A stretch of 25,409 nucleotides of DNA from Rhabdothermincola sp036846205 (GCF_036846205.1 NZ_DAIUCK010000043.1:1-25409), one strand, 5' to 3'. Shown: positions 1-8,305, counted from the stretch's first letter. Notes: a model not told the origin generated them from the sequence alone. Program-made: numbers and translations.

Positions 1-56
1 GCGGCATCCGTCACATCGCGGACCCTCCGTAGCCCCCGAACCACGATCCGCGACAT
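1..56 (-). CDS. Possible 5' end of a gene cut by the window edge
   Basis: Reading leftwards from an ATG at 54-56 on the minus strand, 18 codons stay open to the window edge (begins MSRIVVRGLRR). Codon third positions are mostly G or C, as in the real genes here, and a G-rich stretch lies just before the ATG. The reading is too short to assign a family and may be chance. If real, it would be the next gene downstream of the DUF2889 gene on the same strand. Confidence 0.2.
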   Translation of the reverse strand, partial: MSRIVVRGLRRVRDVTDA

Positions 57-61
57 CCCCC

Positions 62-79
62 CGCGGGCGCCAGCCCGCG
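62..79 (-). terminator. GC-rich hairpin downstream of the DUF2889 gene
   Basis: CGCGGGC (62-68) and GCCCGCG (73-79) form a perfect 7-bp stem with a 4-base loop. The hairpin lies about 30 bases after the stop codon of the minus-strand DUF2889 gene. There is no T tract, so it is at best an atypical terminator or RNA-stabilising hairpin. Confidence 0.3.
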
Positions 80-108
80 CACGGGACATACCGTGGCCAG
101 ACCACCCC

Positions 109-822
109 TCAGGCGAACAGGACGGTGTCCGGCACCGCCGCCAGGCGGCGCGCCGAGCGGAGGCGACCTTCGGTGAAGGTGTGGCACGACCCAGCCATCG
201 CCGACCACTCGATGTCCGCCGCCGACTCGAACGACGCCCAGTCGAGCTCGAAGTACCCCATGGCCACCGCGACCGCCCGGCGCATCACCCGCATCGCCTC
301 TCGCAGATCGTCGTCAGCGTCCATGCCATCAAGGGCCTCACCAATCTCCGGTCCGAGCACGAACAGGCCTTCGAACGGGCCGGGGCTCACGATCCGCCAG
401 CCGTCGAGGCGCCACCCGAACGACGGCGAACCGTCACGCCGCAGCGACGCCCCGTACGGGGTGACCTCGACGTCGTAGCGGCGCCGCTCGTGCTGGCGCG
501 CCGCGAACCAGACCAGGTCGTTCACGTGCACGCACGTGTATTCCCGGGGGCTGGTGATCAGCCGGCGGGCGACATGCTCGGGCTCGCCGCGCAGCGCGGC
601 CACCGAGGCCAGCGCGCCCGGGCAGGTGGTCCAGGGGTGACGATGTGACGACGCGGCTGCCCCGACCACCTCACCGAGCCGCAGGTCCAGGATCACCTCG
701 AAGCCGTGGAAGTGGTCGTCCACCCGAGCTATCGACCGCCTCAGCCCGCCCGGGCCGTCCACCATCCGGGCCTGAACCGTGCGGGTGTAGGGGGCCACGC
801 AGCGAAGGCTAGCGACGCCCAC
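109..822 (-). CDS. DUF2889 family protein
   Basis: A 237-aa soluble protein of unknown biochemical role. The central stretch around residues 68-110 has the DUF2889 pattern: a CPGAL cysteine, then a leucine-rich turn, then CVHVNDLVWFAARQ, which corresponds to the family's 'GC-T-H-L' segment. An N-terminal half with RxIARVDDHFHGFEVILDLRLGEVVG also fits the family, where a short charged motif precedes a small beta-rich domain. The GTG start at 822 overlaps the end of the upstream CoA ligase gene by 14 bases, so the two are probably translated from one mRNA. Genes of this family often sit beside lipid-degradation genes in Actinobacteria (recalled, not tested). A downstream GTG at 798 is an alternative start. 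No membrane segment or signal peptide is visible. Confidence 0.75.
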   Translation of the reverse strand: MGVASLRCVAPYTRTVQARMVDGPGGLRRSIARVDDHFHGFEVILDLRLGEVVGAAASSHRHPWTTCPGALASVAALRGEPEHVARRLITSPREYTCVHVNDLVWFAARQHERRRYDVEVTPYGASLRRDGSPSFGWRLDGWRIVSPGPFEGLFVLGPEIGEALDGMDADDDLREAMRVMRRAVAVAMGYFELDWASFESAADIEWSAMAGSCHTFTEGRLRSARRLAAVPDTVLFA

Positions 823-2410
823 CGAGCTCGCTCGCGGCCCGCTCGCGCAGCTCGTACTTGAGCACCTTCCCGGTGGCGTTCAGCGGCAGCTCGTCGACCA
901 CGAACACCTGGCGAGGAACCTTGTAGTTGGCCATGCGCTCCCGGCACCACGCCACGAGCGCCTCCTCGTCGATCGACGAGCCCGGTCGCGGCACCACGAA
1001 CGCCACCCCGACCTCGCCCAACCGCTCGTCAGGTGCCCCCACCACCGCCACCTGCGCGATGGCCTCGTGGGCGGCCATGACGTTCTCGATCTCCGCCGGG
1101 TAGGCGTTGAACCCGCCGACGATGAACATGTCCTTCTTACGGTCGGTGATGCGCAGGTAACCACGATCGTCCATCACCCCGATGTCGCCGGTGTGCAACC
1201 AGCCACCCGCGTCGATCGCCTCGGCGGTGGCCTCCGGGTCGTCGAAGTACCCCTGCATGACGTTGTAGCCCCGCACCACCACCTCTCCCGGCTCACCTCG
1301 AGCCACCTCGATCCCGTCGTCGTCGACACAGCGCACCTCCACGTCGGGGATCGCCCGGCCCGAGGTGGTGGCGATCGTCTCCGGGTCGTCACCAGCCCGG
1401 CACGCGGTCACCACCCCGCAGGCCTCGGTCAGGCCGTAGGCGGTGATCACCGACTCGAGCTTGAGCTCGTCGCGCATGCGGACGATCAGCTCCACCGGGA
1501 TCGACGCTGCGCCGGTCACCGCCAGCCGCAGCGAGGACAGGTCGGTGGTGCCGACGTCCGGATGGTTCAGGATGCTCTGGTACAGCGTGGGCGGGCCCGG
1601 CAGCATGGTGATGCGGTCGCGCTCGATGCGGGTCATGGTCTCGGGCACGTCGAACACCGCCTGCGGGTAGAGGGTGGCGCCGGTCATCAGCCCCGCGAGG
1701 ATGCCGGCCTTGTAGCCGAACGAGTGGAAGAACGGGTTGACCACCAGGTAGCGGTCGCCCTCCCGCAAACCCACCAGCTCGGCCCAGGACGAGAACGCGC
1801 GCAGGTTCTGCCCGTGCGCGGTCATCACGCCCTTGGGTCGGCCGGTGGTGCCGGAGGTGAACAGGATGTCGCTCAGGTCCAGCGGTCCGAGCGAGTCGAT
1901 GCGCGCGTCGAGTGCCGCGTCGTCGACCGCCCCGCCCGAGGCCACGAACTCCTCCCATCCGAGGGCCCCCGCCGGCACCTCACCACGCAGGATCACCGTC
2001 CGCTCCAGCGAGGCGGGCGTGCCGGCCTGCGCGAGCAGGGCCGGGTAGTCGTTGCCCAGGAACCCGTTGACCGTCACCACCACCTTCGCCCCGCTGCGCG
2101 CCAGCACGTCGGCCGCCTCGTGGCCCTTGTAGCGGGTGTTGAGCGGCACCAGCACCGCACCTGCGGTGTGCAGGCCGAGCAGGGCGACCACCCACTCCCA
2201 GATGTTCGGCGCCCAGATCGACACCCGATCGCCAGCGCCCACCCCCGCGGCGATGAACGCCTTGGCCGCGGCCCGCGCCTGGTCGCGAAGGTCAACGAAC
2301 GAGAGCGTGACGTCGCCGTCGACGATCGCGGGAGCGTCGCCCATCCGCTCAGCCGCCTCGTGTACCAGTCGCGGTGTCGTCCCCCAGAGCAGGTCCCCAC
2401 GCACGCTCAT
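809..2410 (-). CDS. FadD3-like acyl-CoA synthetase (AMP-forming)
   Basis: A 533-aa ANL-superfamily ligase that would activate a carboxylic acid to its CoA thioester through an acyl-AMP. Visible motifs in order: P-loop TSGTTGRPKG (185-194), YGLTE (325-329), TGD (407-409), the DRKKDM hinge near 423-428 and the catalytic lysine K515 in NATGKVLK. Stretches such as VSIWAPNIWEWVVA, NPFFHSFGYKAGIL and LPGPPTLYQSILNHP closely resemble, from memory, mycobacterial FadD3, which activates the C/D-ring propanoate (HIP) left after steroid ring opening. That substrate is inferred; the gene may act on another alicyclic or branched acid. An ATG start at 2410 is used. An inverted repeat lies 21 bases upstream. 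The DUF2889 gene follows with an overlap. Confidence 0.88.
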   Translation of the reverse strand: MSVRGDLLWGTTPRLVHEAAERMGDAPAIVDGDVTLSFVDLRDQARAAAKAFIAAGVGAGDRVSIWAPNIWEWVVALLGLHTAGAVLVPLNTRYKGHEAADVLARSGAKVVVTVNGFLGNDYPALLAQAGTPASLERTVILRGEVPAGALGWEEFVASGGAVDDAALDARIDSLGPLDLSDILFTSGTTGRPKGVMTAHGQNLRAFSSWAELVGLREGDRYLVVNPFFHSFGYKAGILAGLMTGATLYPQAVFDVPETMTRIERDRITMLPGPPTLYQSILNHPDVGTTDLSSLRLAVTGAASIPVELIVRMRDELKLESVITAYGLTEACGVVTACRAGDDPETIATTSGRAIPDVEVRCVDDDGIEVARGEPGEVVVRGYNVMQGYFDDPEATAEAIDAGGWLHTGDIGVMDDRGYLRITDRKKDMFIVGGFNAYPAEIENVMAAHEAIAQVAVVGAPDERLGEVGVAFVVPRPGSSIDEEALVAWCRERMANYKVPRQVFVVDELPLNATGKVLKYELRERAASELGGRR

Positions 2411-2431
2411 GCGCGCACCCTACCGCTGGAC

Positions 2432-2446
2432 CTGACGCGCCGTCAG
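2432..2446. promoter_or_regulatory. Inverted repeat between divergent CoA-ligase and DUF2332 genes
   Basis: CTGACG (2432-2437), a 3-base centre CGC, and CGTCAG (2441-2446) form a perfect inverted repeat. It lies 21 bases before the ligase ATG on the minus strand and 56 bases before the DUF2332 ATG on the plus strand. Its position fits a repressor operator for the ligase operon. The half-site TGACG recurs at the other CoA-ligase promoter (17913-17926), but with a 4-base centre. Confidence 0.45.
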
Positions 2447-2502
2447 AGGACGGCGAGCGGATCAACGCCGTCATCGGGCATGAGCCGTAGGCTTCTCCCC
2501 CG

Positions 2503-3630
2503 ATGAGCGCGACGAGCACGGACCCGACCACCGAGCTCGCGGACGTGCTGGTGGCTCTGGCCGACGGCAACTTCCGCGGCTACAGCCCCACCTACGAACG
2601 AATCGCCCGCGCCTGGGCGGAGGACCCGGACCTGCTCACCACGACCCTCGAGCTGCGACCTGAGGGCATGCCGGTCTCGATGCTGCCCATCTCGCTGCTG
2701 GCCGTGGTCCACGAGCTGGTGCTGCGCGAGCCCGACCTGGCCCTCGCGGCGATCTACCGGGGCGAGGAGCAGGACCCGTGGCCCGCCTTCCGGGACCTGG
2801 TCACCGCCAGGGCGCCGGAGATCCGCACCCGGCTGGCGAACTGCTCGATCCAGACCAACGAGGTCGGGCGCTCCGCCGCCCTCATCCCCTCGCTGGCGTG
2901 GATCACCGAGCAACTCCCCGGTCGCGACCTCGCCCTGGTCGAGATCGGCCCGAGCGCGGGCCTCAACCTGCTCGCCGACCACTTCTTCATCGAGTACCGC
3001 AACCCCGGCGGCACCGCGCTGGCGACCGGCGACCCCTCCTCCCCGGTGCGGCTGCAGTGCGACCTGAAAGGCGACACCACGCCACCCCTACCGGCGGGTC
3101 CCCTGCCCATCGTGGCCCGCACCGGGATCGACCTCGATCCGATCGATGTCCACGATCCCGATGCCACCCGATGGCTCGAGGCCTGCCTGTGGCCCGGGGT
3201 GACGGACCGGCAGGAGCGACTCCGGCGGGCGATCGAGCTGGTTCGGCATGCGCCGCACCCACCCCGGCTGCACGCGGGCGACGTGCTCGACCTGCTCGAC
3301 CCGGTCATCGAAGACCTGCCACCCGGCGCGGTGCCGGTCGTCTTCTCCACCTGGGCCCTGGCGTACCTCACCCGCCAGAGACGGCAGGAGGTGCACGACC
3401 GGGTGGCAGCCCACGGCACGGGTCGAGACATCGTGCTGTTGACCGCCGAGTACCCGCACGTGATCCCCTGGGTCCCCGCTGCTCGCCGCCCGCACGTGGA
3501 GGAGGGCACCGACGCCACCCTGGTCGGGGTGGCGTGGTGGCGCGACGGGCACGCGCGCTCGGCGCCGCTCGCCTGGACCCACGCCCACGGAGCCTGGCTC
3601 GACTGGATCGGCGGCGAAGGATCGTCGTGA
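2503..3630 (+). CDS. DUF2332 family protein
   Basis: A 375-aa soluble protein matching the DUF2332 pattern. The best marker is VEIGPSAGLNLL at about 146-157, which resembles the glycine-rich SAM-binding motif I of Rossmann-type methyltransferases, followed by a tyrosine-containing FFIEYR strand. Another family-like segment is NEVGRSAALIPSLAW (119-133). A methyltransferase-like fold is therefore likely, but no substrate is known and activity is inferred. The ATG at 2503 is preceded by TAGGCT (2488-2493), nine bases upstream and with no Shine-Dalgarno, which would suit a leaderless or very short-leader transcript. The stop overlaps the GTG start of the NUDIX gene, so the two are translationally coupled. 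Confidence 0.8.
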   Translation: MSATSTDPTTELADVLVALADGNFRGYSPTYERIARAWAEDPDLLTTTLELRPEGMPVSMLPISLLAVVHELVLREPDLALAAIYRGEEQDPWPAFRDLVTARAPEIRTRLANCSIQTNEVGRSAALIPSLAWITEQLPGRDLALVEIGPSAGLNLLADHFFIEYRNPGGTALATGDPSSPVRLQCDLKGDTTPPLPAGPLPIVARTGIDLDPIDVHDPDATRWLEACLWPGVTDRQERLRRAIELVRHAPHPPRLHAGDVLDLLDPVIEDLPPGAVPVVFSTWALAYLTRQRRQEVHDRVAAHGTGRDIVLLTAEYPHVIPWVPAARRPHVEEGTDATLVGVAWWRDGHARSAPLAWTHAHGAWLDWIGGEGSS

Positions 3631-4139
3631 GCCCCTTCACCCTGCGCCGGCGGGCCGCCCGGGTGGTGCTGCTCGACAGCCGCGACCGGGTGCTGCTCAT
3701 CAACGCCTCCGATCCGGCCGATCCGACCAAGCCGGCGTGGTGGGAAATCCCCGGAGGGGGGATGGACCCGCACGAGTCGAGCGCGGAAGCCGCAGCCCGT
3801 GAGCTGTGGGAGGAGGCCGGCATCCGTGACGCTCGCGTCGGCCCGTGCGTGTGGGTGCAGCACGCCCGGTTCCGCTTCGGCGGCTGGGACTTCGACCAAC
3901 ACGAGCGGGTGCACGTGGCCTGGCTCGACCGGCCGGGCGAGGAGCATCTCCACCAGCCCCGGGGTCTCGAGGCGCTCGAGGCGATGGCCTTCCGCGGCCA
4001 TCGCTGGTGGGCGCTCGACGAGCTGCTCGACTCCGACGTGCCGCTGCTCCCCCACCGCCTGCGAGACCACCTGCCCGACCTGGTGGCCGGCGAGCTGCCC
4101 GACCCGCCCATCGACATCACCTGGCCGAGCTCGAGCTGA
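3627..4139 (+). CDS. NUDIX hydrolase
   Basis: A 170-aa NUDIX-fold pyrophosphohydrolase. The NUDIX box is complete: a Gly, five residues, Glu, seven residues, then RELWEEAGI, at about residues 36-59, giving the Mg-binding glutamates of the family. It would cleave a nucleoside diphosphate linked to another moiety; the substrate cannot be read from the sequence. The GTG start at 3627 overlaps the TGA of the DUF2332 gene (GTGA arrangement), which is the reason for choosing it. Two open frames in other registers extend across this region, but only this one carries a complete family motif. A strong GC hairpin begins three bases after the stop. Confidence 0.88.
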   Translation: MSPFTLRRRAARVVLLDSRDRVLLINASDPADPTKPAWWEIPGGGMDPHESSAEAAARELWEEAGIRDARVGPCVWVQHARFRFGGWDFDQHERVHVAWLDRPGEEHLHQPRGLEALEAMAFRGHRWWALDELLDSDVPLLPHRLRDHLPDLVAGELPDPPIDITWPSSS

Positions 4140-4141
4140 TC

Positions 4142-4161
4142 CGGCCGCCACCCGGCGGCCG
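4142..4161 (+). terminator. GC hairpin after the NUDIX gene
   Basis: CGGCCGCC (4142-4149) pairs perfectly with GGCGGCCG (4154-4161) around a 4-base loop, directly after the NUDIX stop codon. It lacks a T tract, as many actinobacterial terminator hairpins do. It separates the DUF2332-NUDIX unit from the SDR promoter. Confidence 0.45.
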
Positions 4162-4194
4162 CCCCACGTCGCCGGATGGGTCGGCGGCGAGATG

Positions 4195-4208
4195 TGAACC
4201 GTCGTTCA
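4195..4208. promoter_or_regulatory. TetR-type operator in front of the SDR gene
   Basis: TGAACCGTCGTTCA has arms TGAAC and GTTCA. It differs by one base from the site at 8306-8319 that precedes the SDR-TetR operon. It lies 42 bases before the SDR ATG and just upstream of TTGACC (4215-4220), a plausible -35 element. The shared sequence suggests control by the TetR protein encoded at 6726-7385. Confidence 0.55.
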
Positions 4209-4250
4209 GTTTTTTTGACCCTTGCTCTGGCCGACCGTCAGACTCGTCGG

Positions 4251-5003
4251 ATGTTCGACCTCAGCGGCAGGGTCGCGCTGGTCACCGGCGCCGGCCAGAA
4301 CCTCGGCGCCGAGATCGCGCGGGTGCTCGCCGGCAACGGCGCGGCGGTGGTGGTCAACGACCTGTTCCCCGAGCGAGCCGCCGCCGTGGCCGGCGCGATC
4401 GGCGACGCCGGTGGCACGGCGACCGCCATCGGCGCCGACGTCACCGATCTCGATGCCGTGCGGCAGATGGTGTCGGAGGCCGAGGCGCAGCTCGGCCCTA
4501 TCGACATCCTGGTCAACAACGCCGGGGTCCCACCCAACCCGTCCTGGGACCTGCTGCCGTTCCACCAGACCAGCCCCGAGAGCTGGCGAACGTGGATCGA
4601 CATCAACCTCTACGGGGTGCTGCACTGCTGCCACGCCACCGTCGGCGGCATGGCGGAGCGTGGCTGGGGCCGGGTGGTCAACATCGTGAGCGACGCCGGT
4701 CGCACGGGTGAGGGTCTGCTGGCGGTCTACTGCGCGGCCAAGGCCGGCGCGGCCGGCTTCAGCCGGGCGCTCGCCAAAGAGGTCGCCCCCCACGGAGTCA
4801 CCGTCAACGCCCTGGCGCTCGGCACGCTCGGCCCGCCCGGCGGCGACCCCGCCCTCATCGAGCGGATGGCCCGCCGCTACCCCGTGGGCCGCATCGGGGC
4901 ACCGGCGGACATCGCGCCCGCGGTGCTGTGGCTGGCCAGCGACGAAGCCTCGTGGGTGACCGGCCAGACGATCCCCATCAACGGCGGGTACGCGACCAGC
5001 TGA
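4251..5003 (+). CDS. Short-chain dehydrogenase/reductase
   Basis: A 250-aa classical SDR, probably an NAD(P)-dependent alcohol/ketone oxidoreductase. Seen in order: the nucleotide-binding turn TGAGQNLG (12-19), NNAG (89-92), the structural Asn N119, and the catalytic S147, Y160 and K164 in YCAAK. The glycine motif has Leu before the third Gly (NLG), unlike the commoner GIG. The family resembles FabG/3-oxoacyl reductase-type SDRs, so an acyl-CoA or steroid hydroxyl group is a reasonable substrate; this is inferred. The ATG at 4251 was chosen because the N-terminus then matches the family (MFDLSGRVALVTG). A longer frame from 4176 adds residues of no family character and runs through the operator. 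It ends 6 bases before the convergent LLM gene. Confidence 0.88.
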   Translation: MFDLSGRVALVTGAGQNLGAEIARVLAGNGAAVVVNDLFPERAAAVAGAIGDAGGTATAIGADVTDLDAVRQMVSEAEAQLGPIDILVNNAGVPPNPSWDLLPFHQTSPESWRTWIDINLYGVLHCCHATVGGMAERGWGRVVNIVSDAGRTGEGLLAVYCAAKAGAAGFSRALAKEVAPHGVTVNALALGTLGPPGGDPALIERMARRYPVGRIGAPADIAPAVLWLASDEASWVTGQTIPINGGYATS

Positions 5004-5009
5004 CCCGGC

Positions 5010-5891
5010 TCAGCTCGAGAGGGACCGAGCCCGCTCCACGCAGGGTCGGAGCTGGTCGAGAGCGGGGGCCATGTCCTCTGCCGTCATGGCGAAGACCAGC
5101 GCCACCACCTGGTCCACACCCGCCTCCGCGTACTGCTCGACCATCTCCGGCGTGCAGCCGTTGAAGTACGGGCACACGGTGACCGTCACCTCCGAGCGGT
5201 CACGCCCCGCGGCTTCCAGCGCCCGGTCCAGCCGCTCCAGACCCTCGGGCACCTCCGCCGGCAGGCGGTTGAACGTGAACCAGCCCTGCCCCGTGCGCGC
5301 CACCCGCCGGAGGGCGGCGTCACTCTCACCCCCCATGTGCAGCGGTGGGTGCGGCGCCTGCAGCGGCTTGGGGTGCATGTTGCACGGGGGCAGCGTGTAG
5401 ATCTCGCCCTGGTAGCTGGAAGGGTCCTCGCACCACAGGGCCTTCATCACCTCAAGGTACTCGTCGGTGCGCGCCCCCCGCCGCTCCCAGGGGACGTTGA
5501 CCACCTCGAACTCCTCCTTCAACCAGCCGACCCCGATGCCGAAGTCCACCCGGCCGTTCGAGAGCCAGTCGAGGGTGGCCACCTCCTTGGCCGCATACAC
5601 CGGGTTGCGCTGCGGGAGCAGGCAGATCGCGGTGCCGAGTCGGACCGTGGAGGTGCACGCCGCGAGGAACGACAGGGTGGTGAAGGGCTCCAGCATCCCC
5701 GAGCCCGGCGGCGCGGGGATCCTGCCGTCCGCCGAGTACGGGTAGCGCGAGGCGTAGTCGTCGAAGAGCACCACGTGCTCCGGTACCCACAGCGAGTGCA
5801 CCCCGAGCTCCTCGGCCCCCCGCCCGAGAGCCTGGAGCCACTCGGGGGTCGAGAACGGATTGGCGGTGGGAGCGAACAGGCCGAAGTCCAT
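5010..5891 (-). CDS. LLM-class, probably F420-dependent, oxidoreductase
   Basis: A 293-aa luciferase-like TIM-barrel protein. It begins MDFGLFAPTANPFSTPEW and contains the family segments HSLWVPEHVV, RLGTAICLLPQRNPVYAAKEVATLDWLSNGRVDFGIGVGW (split around residues 80-125) and LHMGGESDAALRRVARTGQGWF. The GVGW segment and the arrangement resemble actinobacterial F420-using members more than FMN monooxygenases, but the cofactor is an inference. It could reduce an enone or oxidise an alcohol in the same pathway as the neighbouring SDRs. It is the last gene of the minus-strand SDR-TetR-SDR-LLM run, 32 bases after the SDR stop, and converges on the plus-strand SDR with no room for a conventional terminator. 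Confidence 0.85.
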   Translation of the reverse strand: MDFGLFAPTANPFSTPEWLQALGRGAEELGVHSLWVPEHVVLFDDYASRYPYSADGRIPAPPGSGMLEPFTTLSFLAACTSTVRLGTAICLLPQRNPVYAAKEVATLDWLSNGRVDFGIGVGWLKEEFEVVNVPWERRGARTDEYLEVMKALWCEDPSSYQGEIYTLPPCNMHPKPLQAPHPPLHMGGESDAALRRVARTGQGWFTFNRLPAEVPEGLERLDRALEAAGRDRSEVTVTVCPYFNGCTPEMVEQYAEAGVDQVVALVFAMTAEDMAPALDQLRPCVERARSLSS

Positions 5892-5923
5892 CCGCGTTGT
5901 CTAGCGCGACGCGGGTGGCGCGA

Positions 5924-6673
5924 TCAGACCCGCATCACCTGGCCGCCGTCGACGTTGAGGATGTGGCCCGTGATCCACGACGCCTCGTCGGAGAGCAGGA
6001 ACAGGCAGGCATGGACCATGTCGTCCACCGTGCCCAGGCGCTTGAGCGGCATGCCCGACACGATGGACTGCAGGATGCCCTCGTCCACGGTGCTGCGGGT
6101 GGCCTCGGTGTCGGTGGGGCCCGGCGCGATGGCGTTCACCCGGATGTTGCGCCAGCCCAGCTCGCTGGCGAGGGTGTGGGTGATGCCGTGCAAGGCCAGC
6201 TTGGCGATCCCGTAGAAGCCGGCACCCATCCACGCCGCGGTCGACGACTGGTTGACGATCGCTCCCCCACCGCGCTCGTGCATCGACTTGTACACCGCCC
6301 GGGTGCAAAGCACCGCGCCGTTCATGTTCACCGCCATGAAGCGGTTGTAGTAGTCCCAGTCGACCTTGAGCAGGCTCTCGATCTTCATGCCGCCGTAGAT
6401 CGCCGCGTTGTTCACCAGGTAGTCGACACCACCGAACGCCTCTCGGGCCGCTTCCCCCATCGCCCTCGTCGAGGCCTCGTCGGACACGTCGGTGGCCACG
6501 AACGCGGCGCGCCCGCCGGCCGACCGGATCTCCCTCGCCACCCGCTCGCCCTGCTCGGCGTCGAGCTCGGCCACCACCACCGCCGCGCCTTCTCGGGCCA
6601 GCCCTTTGGCGTAGGCCTCCCCGATGCCCCGGCCGGCGCCGGTCACGACGGCCACCTTCCCCTCGAAACGCAT
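5924..6673 (-). CDS. Short-chain dehydrogenase/reductase
   Basis: A 249-aa classical SDR with a complete motif set: TGAGRGIG (11-18), NNAA (88-91), N116, S143/S144 and YGIAK (Y154, K158). It ends with DGGQVMRV, a usual SDR C-terminus. It probably oxidises or reduces a hydroxy/keto intermediate with NAD(P). The start is placed at the ATG (6671-6673). A GTG directly upstream (6674-6676) is possible, and a strong AGGAGG-type ribosome site precedes both; its spacing to the ATG is about 8 bases. It is the third gene of a four-gene minus-strand operon, 52 bases after the TetR stop, and shares transcription with the LLM gene. Confidence 0.88.
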   Translation of the reverse strand: MRFEGKVAVVTGAGRGIGEAYAKGLAREGAAVVVAELDAEQGERVAREIRSAGGRAAFVATDVSDEASTRAMGEAAREAFGGVDYLVNNAAIYGGMKIESLLKVDWDYYNRFMAVNMNGAVLCTRAVYKSMHERGGGAIVNQSSTAAWMGAGFYGIAKLALHGITHTLASELGWRNIRVNAIAPGPTDTEATRSTVDEGILQSIVSGMPLKRLGTVDDMVHACLFLLSDEASWITGHILNVDGGQVMRV

Positions 6674-6725
6674 CACGCCCTCCTCCTGCGTCCGGCCCTC
6701 CTCGCGGGCCTGCGGCTCGGTGCGC

Positions 6726-7385
6726 TCACCCGGGGGCGAACGCCCGGTCGATCAGCTCGTGCAGCGCCTCCACCGGGAACGCTTCCTCGACCGCGGAACG
6801 TCCCCTGGTGTCGAGCCCGAACACCCACTGGGCGATGTAGGCCTGCATGATCCCGGAGAACAGCGCGGCCATGATCTCGGGATCACCCGCACGCAGCTCG
6901 CCGGCCTCCACCCCCTCGCGGAAGATGCCGGCCTCGAACGACATCACCTCGCGATAGCGCTCGAAGCCCGCCTCGTTGAGGCTGGCTCGAAAGGTCCAGG
7001 TCGCCCCGCCGAGCTCGCGCTCGAACAGCCGGTAGAAGTCCGGCCGTTGCCGGAAGTAGTCGAGCTGCGCGTCGGCGATCCGATGCAGCTTCCCCCTCGC
7101 CGATCCCTCCTCGCCGGCCGCCTGCTCCATCGCGGACAGCAGTGCCCGACCCTGCCGTTCGAGGACCTGCGCGAAGAGGTCGTCCTTGCCGTCGAAGAAC
7201 CCGTAGAGCGCGCCGACCGAGAACTCGGCCTGCTCGGCCACCTCCTTCAAGGTGGCGTTGTGGAAGCCCTTGCGGCCGAACACCCGCTCCGCGGCGTCGA
7301 GGATGTGCTGGCGGCTCACCCGGTCCTTCTCCCGGCGGCGCTGGTCGCGAAGGGACTCGGCCGTGCTGCGGTCGGTGCGAGCCAC
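6726..7385 (-). CDS. TetR/AcrR family transcriptional regulator
   Basis: A 219-aa TetR-family repressor. The DNA-binding domain spans about residues 22-73 (ILDAAERVFGRKGFHNATLKEVAEQAEFSVGALYGFFDGKDDLFAQVL), followed by an all-helical ligand domain with many aromatic residues, suited to a hydrophobic effector such as an acyl-CoA (inference). The GTG start at 7383-7385 was chosen: it lies one base after the SDR stop and has an AAGGGA ribosome site about eight bases upstream. A longer frame to 7445 would overlap the SDR by 59 bases. Because it lies inside the operon preceded by the inverted repeat at 8306-8319, it is the best candidate to bind that site and the matching one at 4195-4208. Confidence 0.88.
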   Translation of the reverse strand: MARTDRSTAESLRDQRRREKDRVSRQHILDAAERVFGRKGFHNATLKEVAEQAEFSVGALYGFFDGKDDLFAQVLERQGRALLSAMEQAAGEEGSARGKLHRIADAQLDYFRQRPDFYRLFERELGGATWTFRASLNEAGFERYREVMSFEAGIFREGVEAGELRAGDPEIMAALFSGIMQAYIAQWVFGLDTRGRSAVEEAFPVEALHELIDRAFAPG

Positions 7386-7386
7386 C

Positions 7387-8280
7387 TCAGCGTCCCTTCG
7401 CGTCGCGGCTGGCCCTGGCCCGGCTGCGTCCCTGGTCGGCGGCATCGGCCCACATCTGGCGGGGATCGGCGCTGCGGGTAACCTCCGGGCGCACCGACAG
7501 CAGGCTGACCTTGGTGCCCCGGGGCGCGCTCAGGGCGGTGACCACCGCGTGCGCCACCGCTTCGGCCGGGATGTAGTTGAAGTCCTGCTTGATGCCCAGC
7601 CGCTCCCAGGCGTGCATGAAGGCGATCATGTCCTCGTCGGTCCAGGTGGTGTTGAACTCGCTGACCGTGGGCCCGAGCCGCACCGTGGTCACCCGGATGC
7701 CGGTGCCACCGAGCTCGACGTCGAGCCCCGCGGCGATGTACTCGATCGCCGCCTTCGTGGCCCCGTAGGTGAGCATGTGCGGGTAGGGCTGCTGGATCGA
7801 GTCGCTGCTGATGAACACCACGTCGCCGGCGATACCGGCGCGTAGCATCGCCGCGGTGGCGGCGCGGGTGCAGTAGAGCGCGCCCAGCAGGTTGGTGTCG
7901 ACCGCGGCCCGCAGGCGCTCGGTGGTGGTCTCGGCGATGGCGCCCAGGTAGCCGACCCCGGCGTTGTTCACCAGCGCGTGCGCCGGCCCGAGCTCGGCCT
8001 CCAGGTCGGCGAAGAAGGCGTCGACCGACGCGTCGTCGGTGACGTCCAAGGAGTGCGGCCAGGGCGTGCCGCCTGCGGCCCGCACCTCCGCTGCGGTCTC
8101 CGCCAGGCGATCGGCGCGCCGGGCACCGATGGCGACGGTCCATCCCAGCTCGCCGAGGCCCACCGCGATGGCCCGCCCGATGCCGGCGGACGCGCCGGTG
8201 ACCACCGCGACCCGGGGGGCCACATCCGTGTCCTGGCCCCAGGCGCCCGGTGGCGGCAGCTCGCTCTCGTCGTCGCTCAC
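7387..8280 (-). CDS. Short-chain dehydrogenase/reductase, extended C-terminus
   Basis: A 297-aa SDR, about 40 residues longer than the classical size. The core motifs are TGASAGIG (28-35), NNAG (105-108), N130, S158/S159 and YGATK (Y172, K176). About 22 residues precede the Rossmann fold and a basic tail (QGRSRARASRDAKGR) ends the protein. The tail lacks the usual SDR C-terminal substrate loop pattern and may be disordered. It is an NAD(P) oxidoreductase of unknown substrate. The GTG at 8278-8280 is used; a GGGAG about 11 bases upstream is a moderate ribosome site. It is the first gene of the operon and is followed at once by the TetR gene, an arrangement typical of a repressor sensing the pathway's substrate or product. 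Confidence 0.87.
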   Translation of the reverse strand: MSDDESELPPPGAWGQDTDVAPRVAVVTGASAGIGRAIAVGLGELGWTVAIGARRADRLAETAAEVRAAGGTPWPHSLDVTDDASVDAFFADLEAELGPAHALVNNAGVGYLGAIAETTTERLRAAVDTNLLGALYCTRAATAAMLRAGIAGDVVFISSDSIQQPYPHMLTYGATKAAIEYIAAGLDVELGGTGIRVTTVRLGPTVSEFNTTWTDEDMIAFMHAWERLGIKQDFNYIPAEAVAHAVVTALSAPRGTKVSLLSVRPEVTRSADPRQMWADAADQGRSRARASRDAKGR

Positions 8281-8305
8281 GTGGATGGACTCCCGTTCGA
8301 GGAAC

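Noticed and set aside
1067..2506. 479-codon open frame on the plus strand opposite the FadD3-like ligase
   Set aside because: It lies entirely opposite a gene with complete ANL motifs, shows no family features (His/Gly/Arg-rich) and is the usual antisense shadow of high-GC DNA.
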